Assembly: GCA_946405485.1 (NCBI GenBank)
Contig: CAMJHJ010000020.1
Coordinates: 1 to 19,097, forward strand
Direction of reading: 5' to 3'
Source of the DNA: an uncultured Bacteroidales bacterium
GTDB taxonomy: Bacteria; Bacteroidota; Bacteroidia; Bacteroidales; UBA932
DNA: 19,097 nucleotides
Shown piece by piece: positions 7,147-15,211 of the stretch; position 1 is the first letter of the stretch, and each line of letters opens with the position of its first letter. Under the pieces are notes generated by a model. It made no database searches and had not been told where the DNA came from. It was given only the letters and a program-made list of their open reading frames with translations. A program made the position numbers and the translations under genes.

Positions 7147-8508
7147 TCATTTGAAGAAAGCGTCCACTTCCTTGACGGCGTCGCTCTTGGCGAAGACTAC
7201 GACCCGGTCGTAGGCCTCGATGACCGTATCGCCGACCGCAATGAAGGAATCGTTGCCCCGGATCACGCCGCCGATGATGGCTTCTTTCGGGAAATCCAGG
7301 TCCTTGAGGGCTCCCTTCGTGATCCTGCTGGAAGCGGAAACCGTATATTCGAGGATCTCGGCCGAGGTGCCGCTGATGTATTTGACAAGCCGGGCCTTTC
7401 CGCTGAGCGTGAACTTGAAGATGCGCCCGGCGGTGATCAGTTTCTTGTTGATGACGGTATCAACGCCCATGTCTTCCGCGAGATGGATGTACTCGATGTT
7501 CTCCACCTCCGCGATGGTCCGGCCGACGCCGAACTTGCGGGCGGCCACGCAAGAGAGGATATTGGTCTCGTCGCTGTCGGTCAGCGCTACGAACGCGTCA
7601 TAATTCTTGATGCCCTCGTCCAGCAGGAAGTCGGAGTTGCGTCCGTCGCCGTTGACGATCTGCACATTGTTGCTCCCCAGTTTCTCAGCCAGTTCGAAAC
7701 AGCGTTCCTTGTCGATTTCCAGGATCTTGATGTCGGAAATCTGCCGGCTCAGGGAGCGGGCGAGCATCTCGGCGATCACGCTGCCGCCGAAGATCATCAC
7801 CTTGTCCACGTTGATGCGGCTGAGGCCGAAATGCTTCATCAGCACCGGGAGGCCTTCGCGCTTGGTGATGATGAAGACCAGGTCGTGGAACTGGAATTTG
7901 GTGTCGAAGCGGGGGATGACCGTATCCTCATTGCGGTTGATGGCGATGACGCGGAAGTCCACATTCTCTTCCTGCATCATGGAGGCGAATTCTCCGATCT
8001 TGATCTCCAGCATGGGGGAGTCCTCGTCGATGCGGAACAGGGCTACCTGAAGTTTGCCGTGGGCGAAGTCCATCGATTCCGCAGTGGAGGAATGGCGCAG
8101 GTTGTCAACGATCTCATCTGCGGCCACTTTTTCGGGATAGAACATCAATTCGATGCCCATCTCCTTGAACATCAGCTTGTTCTCCGGATCCAGATAGCCT
8201 TCGTCGTTGATGCGGGCGACGACCTTGTCCGCCCCGAGTTTCTTGGCGATAAGGGCGCTGACGATGTTGATATGCTGCATCGCGCGCGGATAGACTGCGA
8301 TGAAAAGGTTGGCGGCCGCAACGTCTGCGCTGCGAAGCACCTCGATGGAGGTAGGACTGCCGTTGACGGCACCGACGTCGGCGATGCTGGTGACGCGCTG
8401 GAGCCGCTCGTTGTCATTGTCGATGACGGTCACGTCGTTGTACGAGTTGCGGAGCATCTTGGCCAGATGGGAGCCGACTTCTCCGGCGCCTACGATAACG
8501 ATCTTCAT
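7147..8508 (-). CDS. trkA: Trk potassium uptake regulator TrkA
   Basis: The 453-residue protein is the cytoplasmic NAD-binding gating subunit of the Trk K+ channel, with the two-fold layout RCK_N (1-125), RCK_C (about 140-220), RCK_N (236-355), RCK_C (about 370-450). The first Rossmann motif is intact: GAGEVG (7-12) and the ribose-binding Asp at the end of VTVID (D30). The second is degenerate (FGGSVIAEMLA, 240-250), with Ser and Ala where Gly is usual, so only the first lobe may bind NAD strongly. The membrane partner TrkH, often adjacent in Bacteroidales, is not in the window. It lies 15 bases after a glycosyltransferase gene and 6 bases before the ABC-F gene. Confidence 0.94.
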   Translation of the reverse strand: MKIVIVGAGEVGSHLAKMLRNSYNDVTVIDNDNERLQRVTSIADVGAVNGSPTSIEVLRSADVAAANLFIAVYPRAMQHINIVSALIAKKLGADKVVARINDEGYLDPENKLMFKEMGIELMFYPEKVAADEIVDNLRHSSTAESMDFAHGKLQVALFRIDEDSPMLEIKIGEFASMMQEENVDFRVIAINRNEDTVIPRFDTKFQFHDLVFIITKREGLPVLMKHFGLSRINVDKVMIFGGSVIAEMLARSLSRQISDIKILEIDKERCFELAEKLGSNNVQIVNGDGRNSDFLLDEGIKNYDAFVALTDSDETNILSCVAARKFGVGRTIAEVENIEYIHLAEDMGVDTVINKKLITAGRIFKFTLSGKARLVKYISGTSAEILEYTVSASSRITKGALKDLDFPKEAIIGGVIRGNDSFIAVGDTVIEAYDRVVVFAKSDAVKEVDAFFK

Positions 8509-8523
8509 ACCAATGCTTTTCTT

Positions 8524-9600
8524 TTATGAATGGTTCTGTCTGCGAAGATAAGCAAAAATGCCGTCCTTTCGCAATAATGCCTGCAAGAGGATGTCTCCTT
8601 TCCAGCGTCCGGCGACCCGGGCCTTGCCTCCCCAACGGTCCTTGTAAGCATCCAGCTGCGCCGTCGTGACGGGCTTGCGCAGGGTCCGGTATCCCTCGTG
8701 CGCCTTATACACCGCCTTGGCGTATTCCCATTTGCCGGTCAGGAGGTAGACGGCGGCGGAAGCCGCGTCCAGCATCATGCGGACGCCGATCTTGCGGTTG
8801 GCCTTGCGCAACGCCTTCGCCGGAGAGACACCGTCGGAGACAAAGGTGCGGGCCAGGTTGTTCTCCAGCAGCAGCAGGTTGTTACGGAAGTTGAGCTGCA
8901 ATTTCCAAGGAGAATCGGAGGGCAGCGTGCCTCCGCCGAGATGATAGACCACCGATCCGGGCACGACCTGGACCTTCCAGCCTTCCAGCTGCATCCGCCA
9001 GCAAAGGTCGATTTCTTCCATGTGGGCGAAGAAACGGTCGTCCAGTCCGCCGAAATGCTTCCATACTGAGCTGCGGACCATCAGGCAGGCCCCCGTCGCC
9101 CAAAGGACATCGGCGGGCGTATCATATTGTCCCTCATCCCGTTCGACCCTTTTCAGCACGCGGCCGCGGCAGAAGGTGTAGCCCCAGCGGTCGATCAGGC
9201 CACCGGCGGCGCCGGCGTATTCGAAAGAGCCGTGGTCATACCAGGACAGCAGCTTGGGCGCGCAGGCCCCGCAGTCGGGATGGGCATCCATCCAGCCGGT
9301 GAGCGGTCGGAGCCAGCCGGGGGTGACCTCCACGTCCGAATTGATGAGGACGAACAAGTCTGCCTCGACCTGGGCGAGGGCCCGGTTGTAACCTCCGGTA
9401 AACCCGTAGTTGGCGTCCAAAACGATGCGGCGGACGGCGGGAAACTCTTCCTCCATCATTTCCATCGAGCCGTCCGTGCTGGCACTGTCGGCGACGATGA
9501 CCTCCGCGTCGGCTCCCTCGCAGCTCGCGAGCAGCCCGGGCAGGAATTTCCGGAGATAGTCCTTCGTATTCCAGTTGAGGATGACGACTGCGGTTTTCAT
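8524..9600 (-). CDS. Glycosyltransferase family 2 (WbbL/rhamnosyltransferase-like)
   Basis: The product of 358 residues transfers a sugar from a nucleotide donor, probably at the inner face of the cytoplasmic membrane. The GT-A fold is visible: VVILNWN (5-11), DSASTDGS (38-45), NYGFTGGYN (64-72), the metal-site NSD (87-89), WATGACLMVR (167-176) and the HMEEIDLCWR segment (193-202) that includes the catalytic acidic residues. No clear membrane helix is seen. The frame allows an earlier ATG at 9621 that would overlap the mannosidase gene by 20 bases; I prefer 9600 because the family starts directly with VVILNWN, leaving 1 base between the genes. Acceptor and sugar cannot be told. Confidence 0.9.
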   Translation of the reverse strand: MKTAVVILNWNTKDYLRKFLPGLLASCEGADAEVIVADSASTDGSMEMMEEEFPAVRRIVLDANYGFTGGYNRALAQVEADLFVLINSDVEVTPGWLRPLTGWMDAHPDCGACAPKLLSWYDHGSFEYAGAAGGLIDRWGYTFCRGRVLKRVERDEGQYDTPADVLWATGACLMVRSSVWKHFGGLDDRFFAHMEEIDLCWRMQLEGWKVQVVPGSVVYHLGGGTLPSDSPWKLQLNFRNNLLLLENNLARTFVSDGVSPAKALRKANRKIGVRMMLDAASAAVYLLTGKWEYAKAVYKAHEGYRTLRKPVTTAQLDAYKDRWGGKARVAGRWKGDILLQALLRKDGIFAYLRRQNHS

Positions 9601-9601
9601 C

Positions 9602-11800
9602 TTAAAAGTCTTGTCCTTCATACATTATTTCACCCCATTTGCCGGGCTTGTCGGACATGGTCAGGACCAGGCGTCCGCCTTTGACGATGTCTTCGTGGCG
9701 GAGGGTGGAGTAGGGATAATCCTTCCCGTTGAGGCGGGCGGAATGGATGTACTTGCGCTCGGGAGACAGGCCTTTCGCCTTGATGGTGAAGCGCTTGCCG
9801 CCTTCGACCGCATAAGATGAACACTTGACCTGAGGACTGTGGATCAGGTACAGGTCCGTGCCGGCGAAGGGGTAAAGCCCCGTCATGTGGAAGGCCAGCC
9901 AGGAGGACATCGCTCCGGAATCGTCGTTGCCGGGCAGTCCGTCGGCCGTGTCGTTGAAGTCGCTGTCAAGCAGGCGGGAAACGATGTCAGAGGTCAGGTC
10001 CGGACGTCCGATCCAGTGGTACAGGCAGGAGGTGAGGAAGGACGGCTCGTTACCCACATCGCAGTATCCTTTCTCGAACAACTGGTCCAGCCTGCGCTTG
10101 AAGGCCTCCTTGCCTCCGCATTCCTCAATCAGCAGGGAGATGTCGTGCGGGACGCAGAGCGTCGTCTCGAAGGCATTGGCTTCATAGTAGAAGTTGTTCC
10201 AATGCCCGCGGAAGGACTGCTCGGGGCGGAAAACGAAGGTCGTGTCGGGACGCTTGTCCCCGTCCTGGTCTACGGCGAATTCGTCCGGCCAGCTGCCGTC
10301 TTCGTTGCGGGGAAGGATGAAACCGCGCACGCCGTCCACTTCCACGTCTTTACGGAACAGATTCCGCCAGTTATGGGACTGCTCCCGGTATTTTTCAGCG
10401 AGGTCCGGGTGACCGAGTCCGTCGGCCAGGACCGAGATCGCATAGTCGCAGAAACAATGGTCCACGGTACGGCTGCCCGCGTGTGAGAACCACCAGGGGA
10501 TGTATCCGATGGTATTGTACCATTTCAGACCGGCGCGGCCTTCTTTTTTCTCGCGTTCGGAAGAAACGGTCGCATCCTTGAGCATCGCTTGCAGTCCGGT
10601 TTCGTAATCAATTCCCTTCAGGCCTTTGACGAACGCATCCGTGATGACGACGTCGGCGTTGGAAGATCCCTGGGTGGAACCGTTGCAGTTGCCGCTGCGC
10701 CCGTCGGGCATGAATCCGTCGTAACGGTAAATGTTGATCAGGGAGTTGACGATGTCCGCTTCCCGCTGCGGGTCGATGAGGGTGATGAGCGGAAGGGCGC
10801 AGCGATAGGTGTCCCAAAGGCAGAAATAGTCATCGTAGTAAGTCGCATCCTTCGGCGCTTTGTCCCACTCTCCGGTGCGGTCCGACGGCATCAGCATCGT
10901 GTGATAGAGCGCCGTGTAGAACATGCGCTTCTGCTTTTCCGTGGCGAAGGGACTGATCCGGACCCGCTGCAGCAAGTCTTCCCATTTCGCGATGAGACGC
11001 TGCCGTACGCCGTCGAAGTCCCAATCCGGGAGATACTGTTCGGCGTTGGCTTTCGCTTGTTCGGGACTGAGGAAAGAGATGCCGACTTTCAAGAGCACCT
11101 CGGGGCTGCCTTCCCCGAATCCGAGGTTGACCTGGCGGTACAGTTGCCGGCTGTGCGCGATCGGCGTGTCGGAAATGATATGGAAATAAACGGTGTAGGG
11201 TCCGCCGCCGCCCCAGCCTCCGCGAGAGGTGGTGAAGCCGCTGACCTCGTGGCTGGAAACGATCGAGACGGCACCGTCCAGGTTGGACTGGCCGCCCCCG
11301 TTCCTATGCGTCAGGACGAAGCCGGCATCGACTTCCAAGCCCCGTCCTTCGCCTTCCGGGTACCGGATGCGGTAGAGCGCGGCGCGTTCGGCGGAAGTGA
11401 TCTCGACCCGGATGCCGGTGCGCTCCAGGAGGGTGGAGTAGTATCCGATCCGGATGTCTTCTTCCCGGCGCAATGCCGGATGCTCCAGCATATACATCCC
11501 TTCGGAGAATGGCATGATCAGGACATTGCCATATTTGGGGGAGCCTCCGGTACCGCTGACGTGCAGCTGGCTGAATCCCTGGATGGGCATTTCGACGGGC
11601 CCCCAGCCGGGATTGCGGCCCTGGACGTCCGGGGAGGGTTTGACCATCCCGAAGGGACAGCAGGGCCCTACGACGACATGTCCGCCCCGTCCGGTCCCGA
11701 TGGTCGGGTCGACGTAACGGGTCAGGTTGCGCTCCTTCGTGCAGGATGCCAGGCAGAGGACCAATACGGCGGTCAGTGAGAAAACGACACTTCTTTTCAT
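9602..11800 (-). CDS. GH92 family alpha-mannosidase, lipoprotein
   Basis: The 732-residue protein belongs to glycoside hydrolase family 92, calcium-dependent exo-alpha-mannosidases, mostly alpha-1,2 specific, acting on N-glycans or mannans. It starts with a lipoprotein signal (LVLCLASC, acylated Cys at 20). Family marks are YVDPTIGTG (29-37), CPFGMVKPSPD near 48-58, GNEPS (583-587), DGLPGNDDSGAMS (620-632) and the following SSWLAFHMTGLYPF stretch; conserved acidic residues in GNDD are tied to catalysis in this family. Length is normal. There are no SusC/SusD genes alongside, so this is not a classical polysaccharide utilisation locus. It starts 6 bases after tldE without a visible ribosome site, and the glycosyltransferase follows at 1 base. 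Confidence 0.92.
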   Translation of the reverse strand: MKRSVVFSLTAVLVLCLASCTKERNLTRYVDPTIGTGRGGHVVVGPCCPFGMVKPSPDVQGRNPGWGPVEMPIQGFSQLHVSGTGGSPKYGNVLIMPFSEGMYMLEHPALRREEDIRIGYYSTLLERTGIRVEITSAERAALYRIRYPEGEGRGLEVDAGFVLTHRNGGGQSNLDGAVSIVSSHEVSGFTTSRGGWGGGGPYTVYFHIISDTPIAHSRQLYRQVNLGFGEGSPEVLLKVGISFLSPEQAKANAEQYLPDWDFDGVRQRLIAKWEDLLQRVRISPFATEKQKRMFYTALYHTMLMPSDRTGEWDKAPKDATYYDDYFCLWDTYRCALPLITLIDPQREADIVNSLINIYRYDGFMPDGRSGNCNGSTQGSSNADVVITDAFVKGLKGIDYETGLQAMLKDATVSSEREKKEGRAGLKWYNTIGYIPWWFSHAGSRTVDHCFCDYAISVLADGLGHPDLAEKYREQSHNWRNLFRKDVEVDGVRGFILPRNEDGSWPDEFAVDQDGDKRPDTTFVFRPEQSFRGHWNNFYYEANAFETTLCVPHDISLLIEECGGKEAFKRRLDQLFEKGYCDVGNEPSFLTSCLYHWIGRPDLTSDIVSRLLDSDFNDTADGLPGNDDSGAMSSWLAFHMTGLYPFAGTDLYLIHSPQVKCSSYAVEGGKRFTIKAKGLSPERKYIHSARLNGKDYPYSTLRHEDIVKGGRLVLTMSDKPGKWGEIMYEGQDF

Positions 11801-11806
11801 ATACGC

Positions 11807-13156
11807 TTATGCACTGAAATCAACTTGGGAGAAAGCGAGGGTCGGAACCAGTTTGGACTGGCAGAGGCGCGCGTCGTCGCCGCAGGCGGTCAGATGGCTC
11901 CACAGATCCAGGAAACTGCCGGTCATGACCATGTCGCGGATGGGATGGGTGATGCGTCCGTCTTTAAAGGCAAAGCCTTCGATGCCATAGGAGAAATTTC
12001 CGGTCGCGGAGTTGCTGTTGCCGCCGTTGAATCCGGTCACGAGGATGCCCTCCCCGCACATCTCCAGGATTTCCCTGCGTCCCAGGCCCTTGCGGGGCCA
12101 GGGCATCACCTTGGGCCGGATGGCATCTTCGACCGTTGGCGCCAGGCCTGTCTTACCGGCCATGTAGGTGTTGACGAAATACTGGCAGACCTTGCCTTTG
12201 TCGATGATGGGCATCGGACGGGTCGCCACTCCTTCGGAATCGAAATAGCGCGAGCCGGTCTCTCCTGGATTGCGGCAGCAGTCCCAGATCGTCAACCCTT
12301 CGGGGAAGACCTGCTTGCCGGCGGTATCCATCAGGAAGGAATTGTTCTGCTGGATGGCGTAGGCGTTGAGCGCCCGCAGGAGCGGGGAGACTACCTTGGC
12401 CGCGCACTCCGTGTCGATGACAAGTGAGGTCCGGCAGTTCCGGTGCCGCTTCGGATCCAGCATCTCGACGGCGAGGTCGAGGGCTTTCGGACAGCAGGAA
12501 TTGATATCCAGGTCCTTGAGCATGGGCGTGCCGTCCCACCAGTACTTGCTGTATTTATTGCCCTTGCGGTCCATGATGGTCATCTCCACGCCGTATTCGA
12601 AGGAGGTCTCGATGTGGCGGCACCGCAGTCCCTGGGAATCTACGAGAAACGTGTCGAAGACGCTGTCCGAGTATTCGGCTTCTTCGGAGACCAGGGTCCA
12701 GCGTTCTCCGTTCCGTTTCCCGAAGAGACTCGCATCGAGCGCGAGACGCAGCCGCAGTTCGGGCGTCATGCGCCCGTAGTAATCGTCATACAGATTCAGT
12801 TCGGTTCCCGTGACGGCATCTTTCGCCGTCCTTTCCGGGTCCGGAAGGGTCCGGTAAGGGTCCGGGGCGAGCATGCGGGTGAGAGAGACTGCCTGCTCAA
12901 GGAAAGCATCCAGGCCTGCCTCTTCCAGCCGGTTGGTGGAGAAAGAACCGAAACGGCCGTCCACCACCATGCAGATACTCAGGAAACGGTCCAGGTTGTG
13001 CTTGACCTTGTCGACCTCCCCGTTGAGGGTGCCGACCAGATCCATGACGCTCTTGTATGCGGTCACGCGCACTTTCTCCGCGCCCTTCGCGAGCGCTTTC
13101 TCCATGCACTTCAGTGCCAGGTCCCGTTCTTCGCGGGTCAGGATTCCGTCAACCAT
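11807..13156 (-). CDS. tldE: TldE/PmbA, non-catalytic partner of the TldD metalloprotease
   Basis: The 449-residue protein is the TldD-like partner that lacks the HExxxH zinc site, as expected for TldE (PmbA). The family C-terminal block is clear: FNGGNSNSATGNFSYGIEGF from about 376, then RITHPIRDM and a CGDD stretch. In E. coli TldD and TldE form a heterodimeric protease that trims modified peptides such as microcin B17 and degrades the CcdA antitoxin. The start is fixed by a GGAGG site 8 bases upstream, lying in the last codons of tldD; only 1 base separates the two genes, so equal synthesis is likely. The usual AGNL segment before the terminal block reads TGSF. Confidence 0.93.
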   Translation of the reverse strand: MVDGILTREERDLALKCMEKALAKGAEKVRVTAYKSVMDLVGTLNGEVDKVKHNLDRFLSICMVVDGRFGSFSTNRLEEAGLDAFLEQAVSLTRMLAPDPYRTLPDPERTAKDAVTGTELNLYDDYYGRMTPELRLRLALDASLFGKRNGERWTLVSEEAEYSDSVFDTFLVDSQGLRCRHIETSFEYGVEMTIMDRKGNKYSKYWWDGTPMLKDLDINSCCPKALDLAVEMLDPKRHRNCRTSLVIDTECAAKVVSPLLRALNAYAIQQNNSFLMDTAGKQVFPEGLTIWDCCRNPGETGSRYFDSEGVATRPMPIIDKGKVCQYFVNTYMAGKTGLAPTVEDAIRPKVMPWPRKGLGRREILEMCGEGILVTGFNGGNSNSATGNFSYGIEGFAFKDGRITHPIRDMVMTGSFLDLWSHLTACGDDARLCQSKLVPTLAFSQVDFSA

Positions 13157-13157
13157 G

Positions 13158-14612
13158 TCACTCTCCTCCCACGGTCAGTTTCTTGATAAGCACGGTCGGG
13201 ATGCCGCAGGAAACCGGGACGCTCTGCTCCTTGCCGCAGGTCCAGGTCCCGTCGTCGACGGTCGGGTCATTGCCGACCGCTTCGATGTCCGCGAGCGCCT
13301 CCGGCCCGTTTCCGATGACATTGATGTCCTTGACCGGAGTCGTGAGCCGTCCGTTTTCGATCAGGAAGCCGCTCTGGACGAAAAAGGTGAAATCTCCTTC
13401 TCCGATCTTGACCTGTCCGTTGGAGAACTGGTCGACGTAGATGCCTTTCTTGACGGAAGCGATGATATCTTCCGGGCTGGCCTGTCCGCCCTCCATGTAG
13501 GTGGCTCTCATCCGGGGGATGGGATTGTAGCGGAAGGACTCCCGCCGGCCGTTGCCGGTCGGTTTCACGTCGTAGTACTTGGCGCTGATCCGGTCATGCA
13601 TGTAGGATGTCAGGACGCCGTCCTCCACGAGGACCGTGCGTTGTCCGGGGACGCCTTCGTCGTCGAAGTTTAAAGAACCGCGGTTGCCGCGTATCGTCGC
13701 ATCGTCGACGACCGTGATCCCGTCGGGACAGATCTTGCGGCCCATCTTGTCGGAAAAGACGGACTGTCCTTTCCGGTTGAAATCGGCCTCGAAAGCGTGC
13801 CCCATCGCTTCATGGAGCAGGATGCCGGAGGCGCCGGCTCCCATCACGACAGGCATTTTCCCGCCTTTCGGGCGCCGGGCTGCGAAGCGTTCATCGATGC
13901 CTTGCACGGCCTTGGTGACAAGTTCCTCCGCGAGCCGGTCGGAGAGCATTTCCACCCCCGTGCGGAAACTGCGGGAGACGGACTGCGTCTCGACCTGGCC
14001 TTCTTGCTGGAAAACGACGGAGACGGAGACGCTGCCGAGCGGCCGGGTCTCGTATTTCAGCTCTCCGAAGGAATTGTACATCAGCAGGTCGGTCACTTGC
14101 GAGGAGAGCATGGCGATGACCTTGATCACGCGCGCATCCCGGGCGCAGATGTCTTTGTGCAGGCGGTCGAGGAAAGGAACGAGGCGGGAAGTCTCGCAAG
14201 TCCGCCAGTCTTCCTGCATCGGGTACCGGTCGGCGGCCGGATTGGGACGGCCCTTGTATTTCGGGACGCTCGCCTCATCCGCCCTGGCGCCGACGCAGCC
14301 GGCCGACGCATTCCGGTCGGCGATGAGCGAGGCGGCCCGGGCGGCGGAAAGCATCGAGGCGCGATCCGTGCTTTCGGCATAGGCATAACCCGTCTTTTCG
14401 CCTTTTAGCACGCGGATCCCCACGCCATAGTCGATGTTGAATCCGCCGGAACTGACTTCTCCGTCCCGGAGCAGCAGGTCCGTGCAGGCGGTGTTCTCGA
14501 AGTACAGGTCCGCATAGTCCCCGCCGCTGCGCAGGCTTTCTTCCACCAGGCGCTGCAGGTCCTCTTCCGTCACGGAAAACAGGTCCAGATAAAAGCTCTT
14601 GTCGTTGATCAT
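13158..14612 (-). CDS. tldD: TldD zinc metalloprotease subunit
   Basis: The 484-residue protein carries the HExxxH zinc motif as HEAMGH (267-272) followed by AFEADFNR, and a Cys at 459 in TCGKEQSVPV that matches the third metal ligand known for TldD. The glycine-rich MGAGASGILLHEA lead-in is also typical. It forms a cytoplasmic heterodimeric peptidase with TldE, encoded 1 base downstream; the active site is in this subunit and opens to unfolded peptides. Its ATG overlaps the stop of the upstream zeta-like kinase by 4 bases (ATGA), so the three genes are translationally linked. Confidence 0.95.
   Translation of the reverse strand: MINDKSFYLDLFSVTEEDLQRLVEESLRSGGDYADLYFENTACTDLLLRDGEVSSGGFNIDYGVGIRVLKGEKTGYAYAESTDRASMLSAARAASLIADRNASAGCVGARADEASVPKYKGRPNPAADRYPMQEDWRTCETSRLVPFLDRLHKDICARDARVIKVIAMLSSQVTDLLMYNSFGELKYETRPLGSVSVSVVFQQEGQVETQSVSRSFRTGVEMLSDRLAEELVTKAVQGIDERFAARRPKGGKMPVVMGAGASGILLHEAMGHAFEADFNRKGQSVFSDKMGRKICPDGITVVDDATIRGNRGSLNFDDEGVPGQRTVLVEDGVLTSYMHDRISAKYYDVKPTGNGRRESFRYNPIPRMRATYMEGGQASPEDIIASVKKGIYVDQFSNGQVKIGEGDFTFFVQSGFLIENGRLTTPVKDINVIGNGPEALADIEAVGNDPTVDDGTWTCGKEQSVPVSCGIPTVLIKKLTVGGE
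13165..13169 (-). promoter_or_regulatory. Shine-Dalgarno site of tldE inside the tldD 3' end
   Basis: On the minus strand GGAGG lies 8 bases before the tldE ATG and forms the Gly-Gly codons of the TldD C-terminus (VGGE). This arrangement supports translational coupling of the two subunits. Confidence 0.7.
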
Positions 14613-15202
14613 GGCTCCGTTTCTACCGCGGTCGGATGGGCGATGTCCCAGATGCGCTCATACGTCTCGGTATCCTTGATGGTCGTCCGCTGGTGGTCGC
14701 CTTCCGCGATGACGCGGAACGGTGTCTGGGAATTGTCTACCAGGATCCAGCGGTCACTGACCGGCATGTAGTCGTTGAAAAAATAACGCAGCCCCATGTC
14801 ATACCGGCGTCGGATGACATGCTCGGGGATGCTGTGTCCCCCTGCCTCCACCCGGTCCCTGACCCGCTTGACGGCGAGTTCGGGCGAACTGATCCAGAAA
14901 TAGAGCAGCGTCACCTCGTAGCCATTGTCCTTCGCCTCCTCGATGGTCCGCATCAGCGAACGTGTCGCCAGGGTGGTCTCGATGCAGAAGTCATCCCTGC
15001 GGTGCAGCAGGTAGCGGATCTTGAGCAGCATGAAACGACCGGCGGAAATCGACGCGTCGGCGGGGTTGAAAGGCGAGAAGCTCTTGGCGAACTCGTCCGA
15101 ATTGACAAACTGGGAGCAGCCCAGCATCTCGGGCAGCACCGTGTAGGATGCCGTCGTCTTGCCGGAGCCGTTGCAACCGGATATGATGTACAGGTTCGGC
15201 AA
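14609..15202 (-). CDS. Zeta-toxin-like P-loop kinase (COG4185 type)
   Basis: The 197-residue protein has a Walker A loop GCNGSGKTT (9-17), a catalytic-type Asp in VNSDEF (33-38), the FCIETTLATR stretch (72-81) and GGHSIPEHVIRRRY (121-134), all hallmarks of the small zeta-like ATPase group. Zeta toxins phosphorylate UDP-N-acetylglucosamine and are held in check by epsilon; no epsilon-like gene is near, and many chromosomal members of this group have no known substrate, so toxicity is not shown. The start codon is TTG: going upstream in this frame, only GCG, GGA and ACC codons stand between it and a TAA, and the next internal ATG would remove the Walker A. That TAA is the stop of the upstream PepD gene, 9 bases away and in the same frame. 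The 3' end overlaps tldD by 4 bases. Confidence 0.88.
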   Translation of the reverse strand: MPNLYIISGCNGSGKTTASYTVLPEMLGCSQFVNSDEFAKSFSPFNPADASISAGRFMLLKIRYLLHRRDDFCIETTLATRSLMRTIEEAKDNGYEVTLLYFWISSPELAVKRVRDRVEAGGHSIPEHVIRRRYDMGLRYFFNDYMPVSDRWILVDNSQTPFRVIAEGDHQRTTIKDTETYERIWDIAHPTAVETEP

Positions 15203-15211
15203 GGTTCCCGC

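Noticed and set aside
14609..15202. A classical epsilon-zeta toxin-antitoxin pair.
   Set aside because: Only the kinase is present; the neighbours are the PepD and TldD peptidases and no small antitoxin frame is seen on either side.
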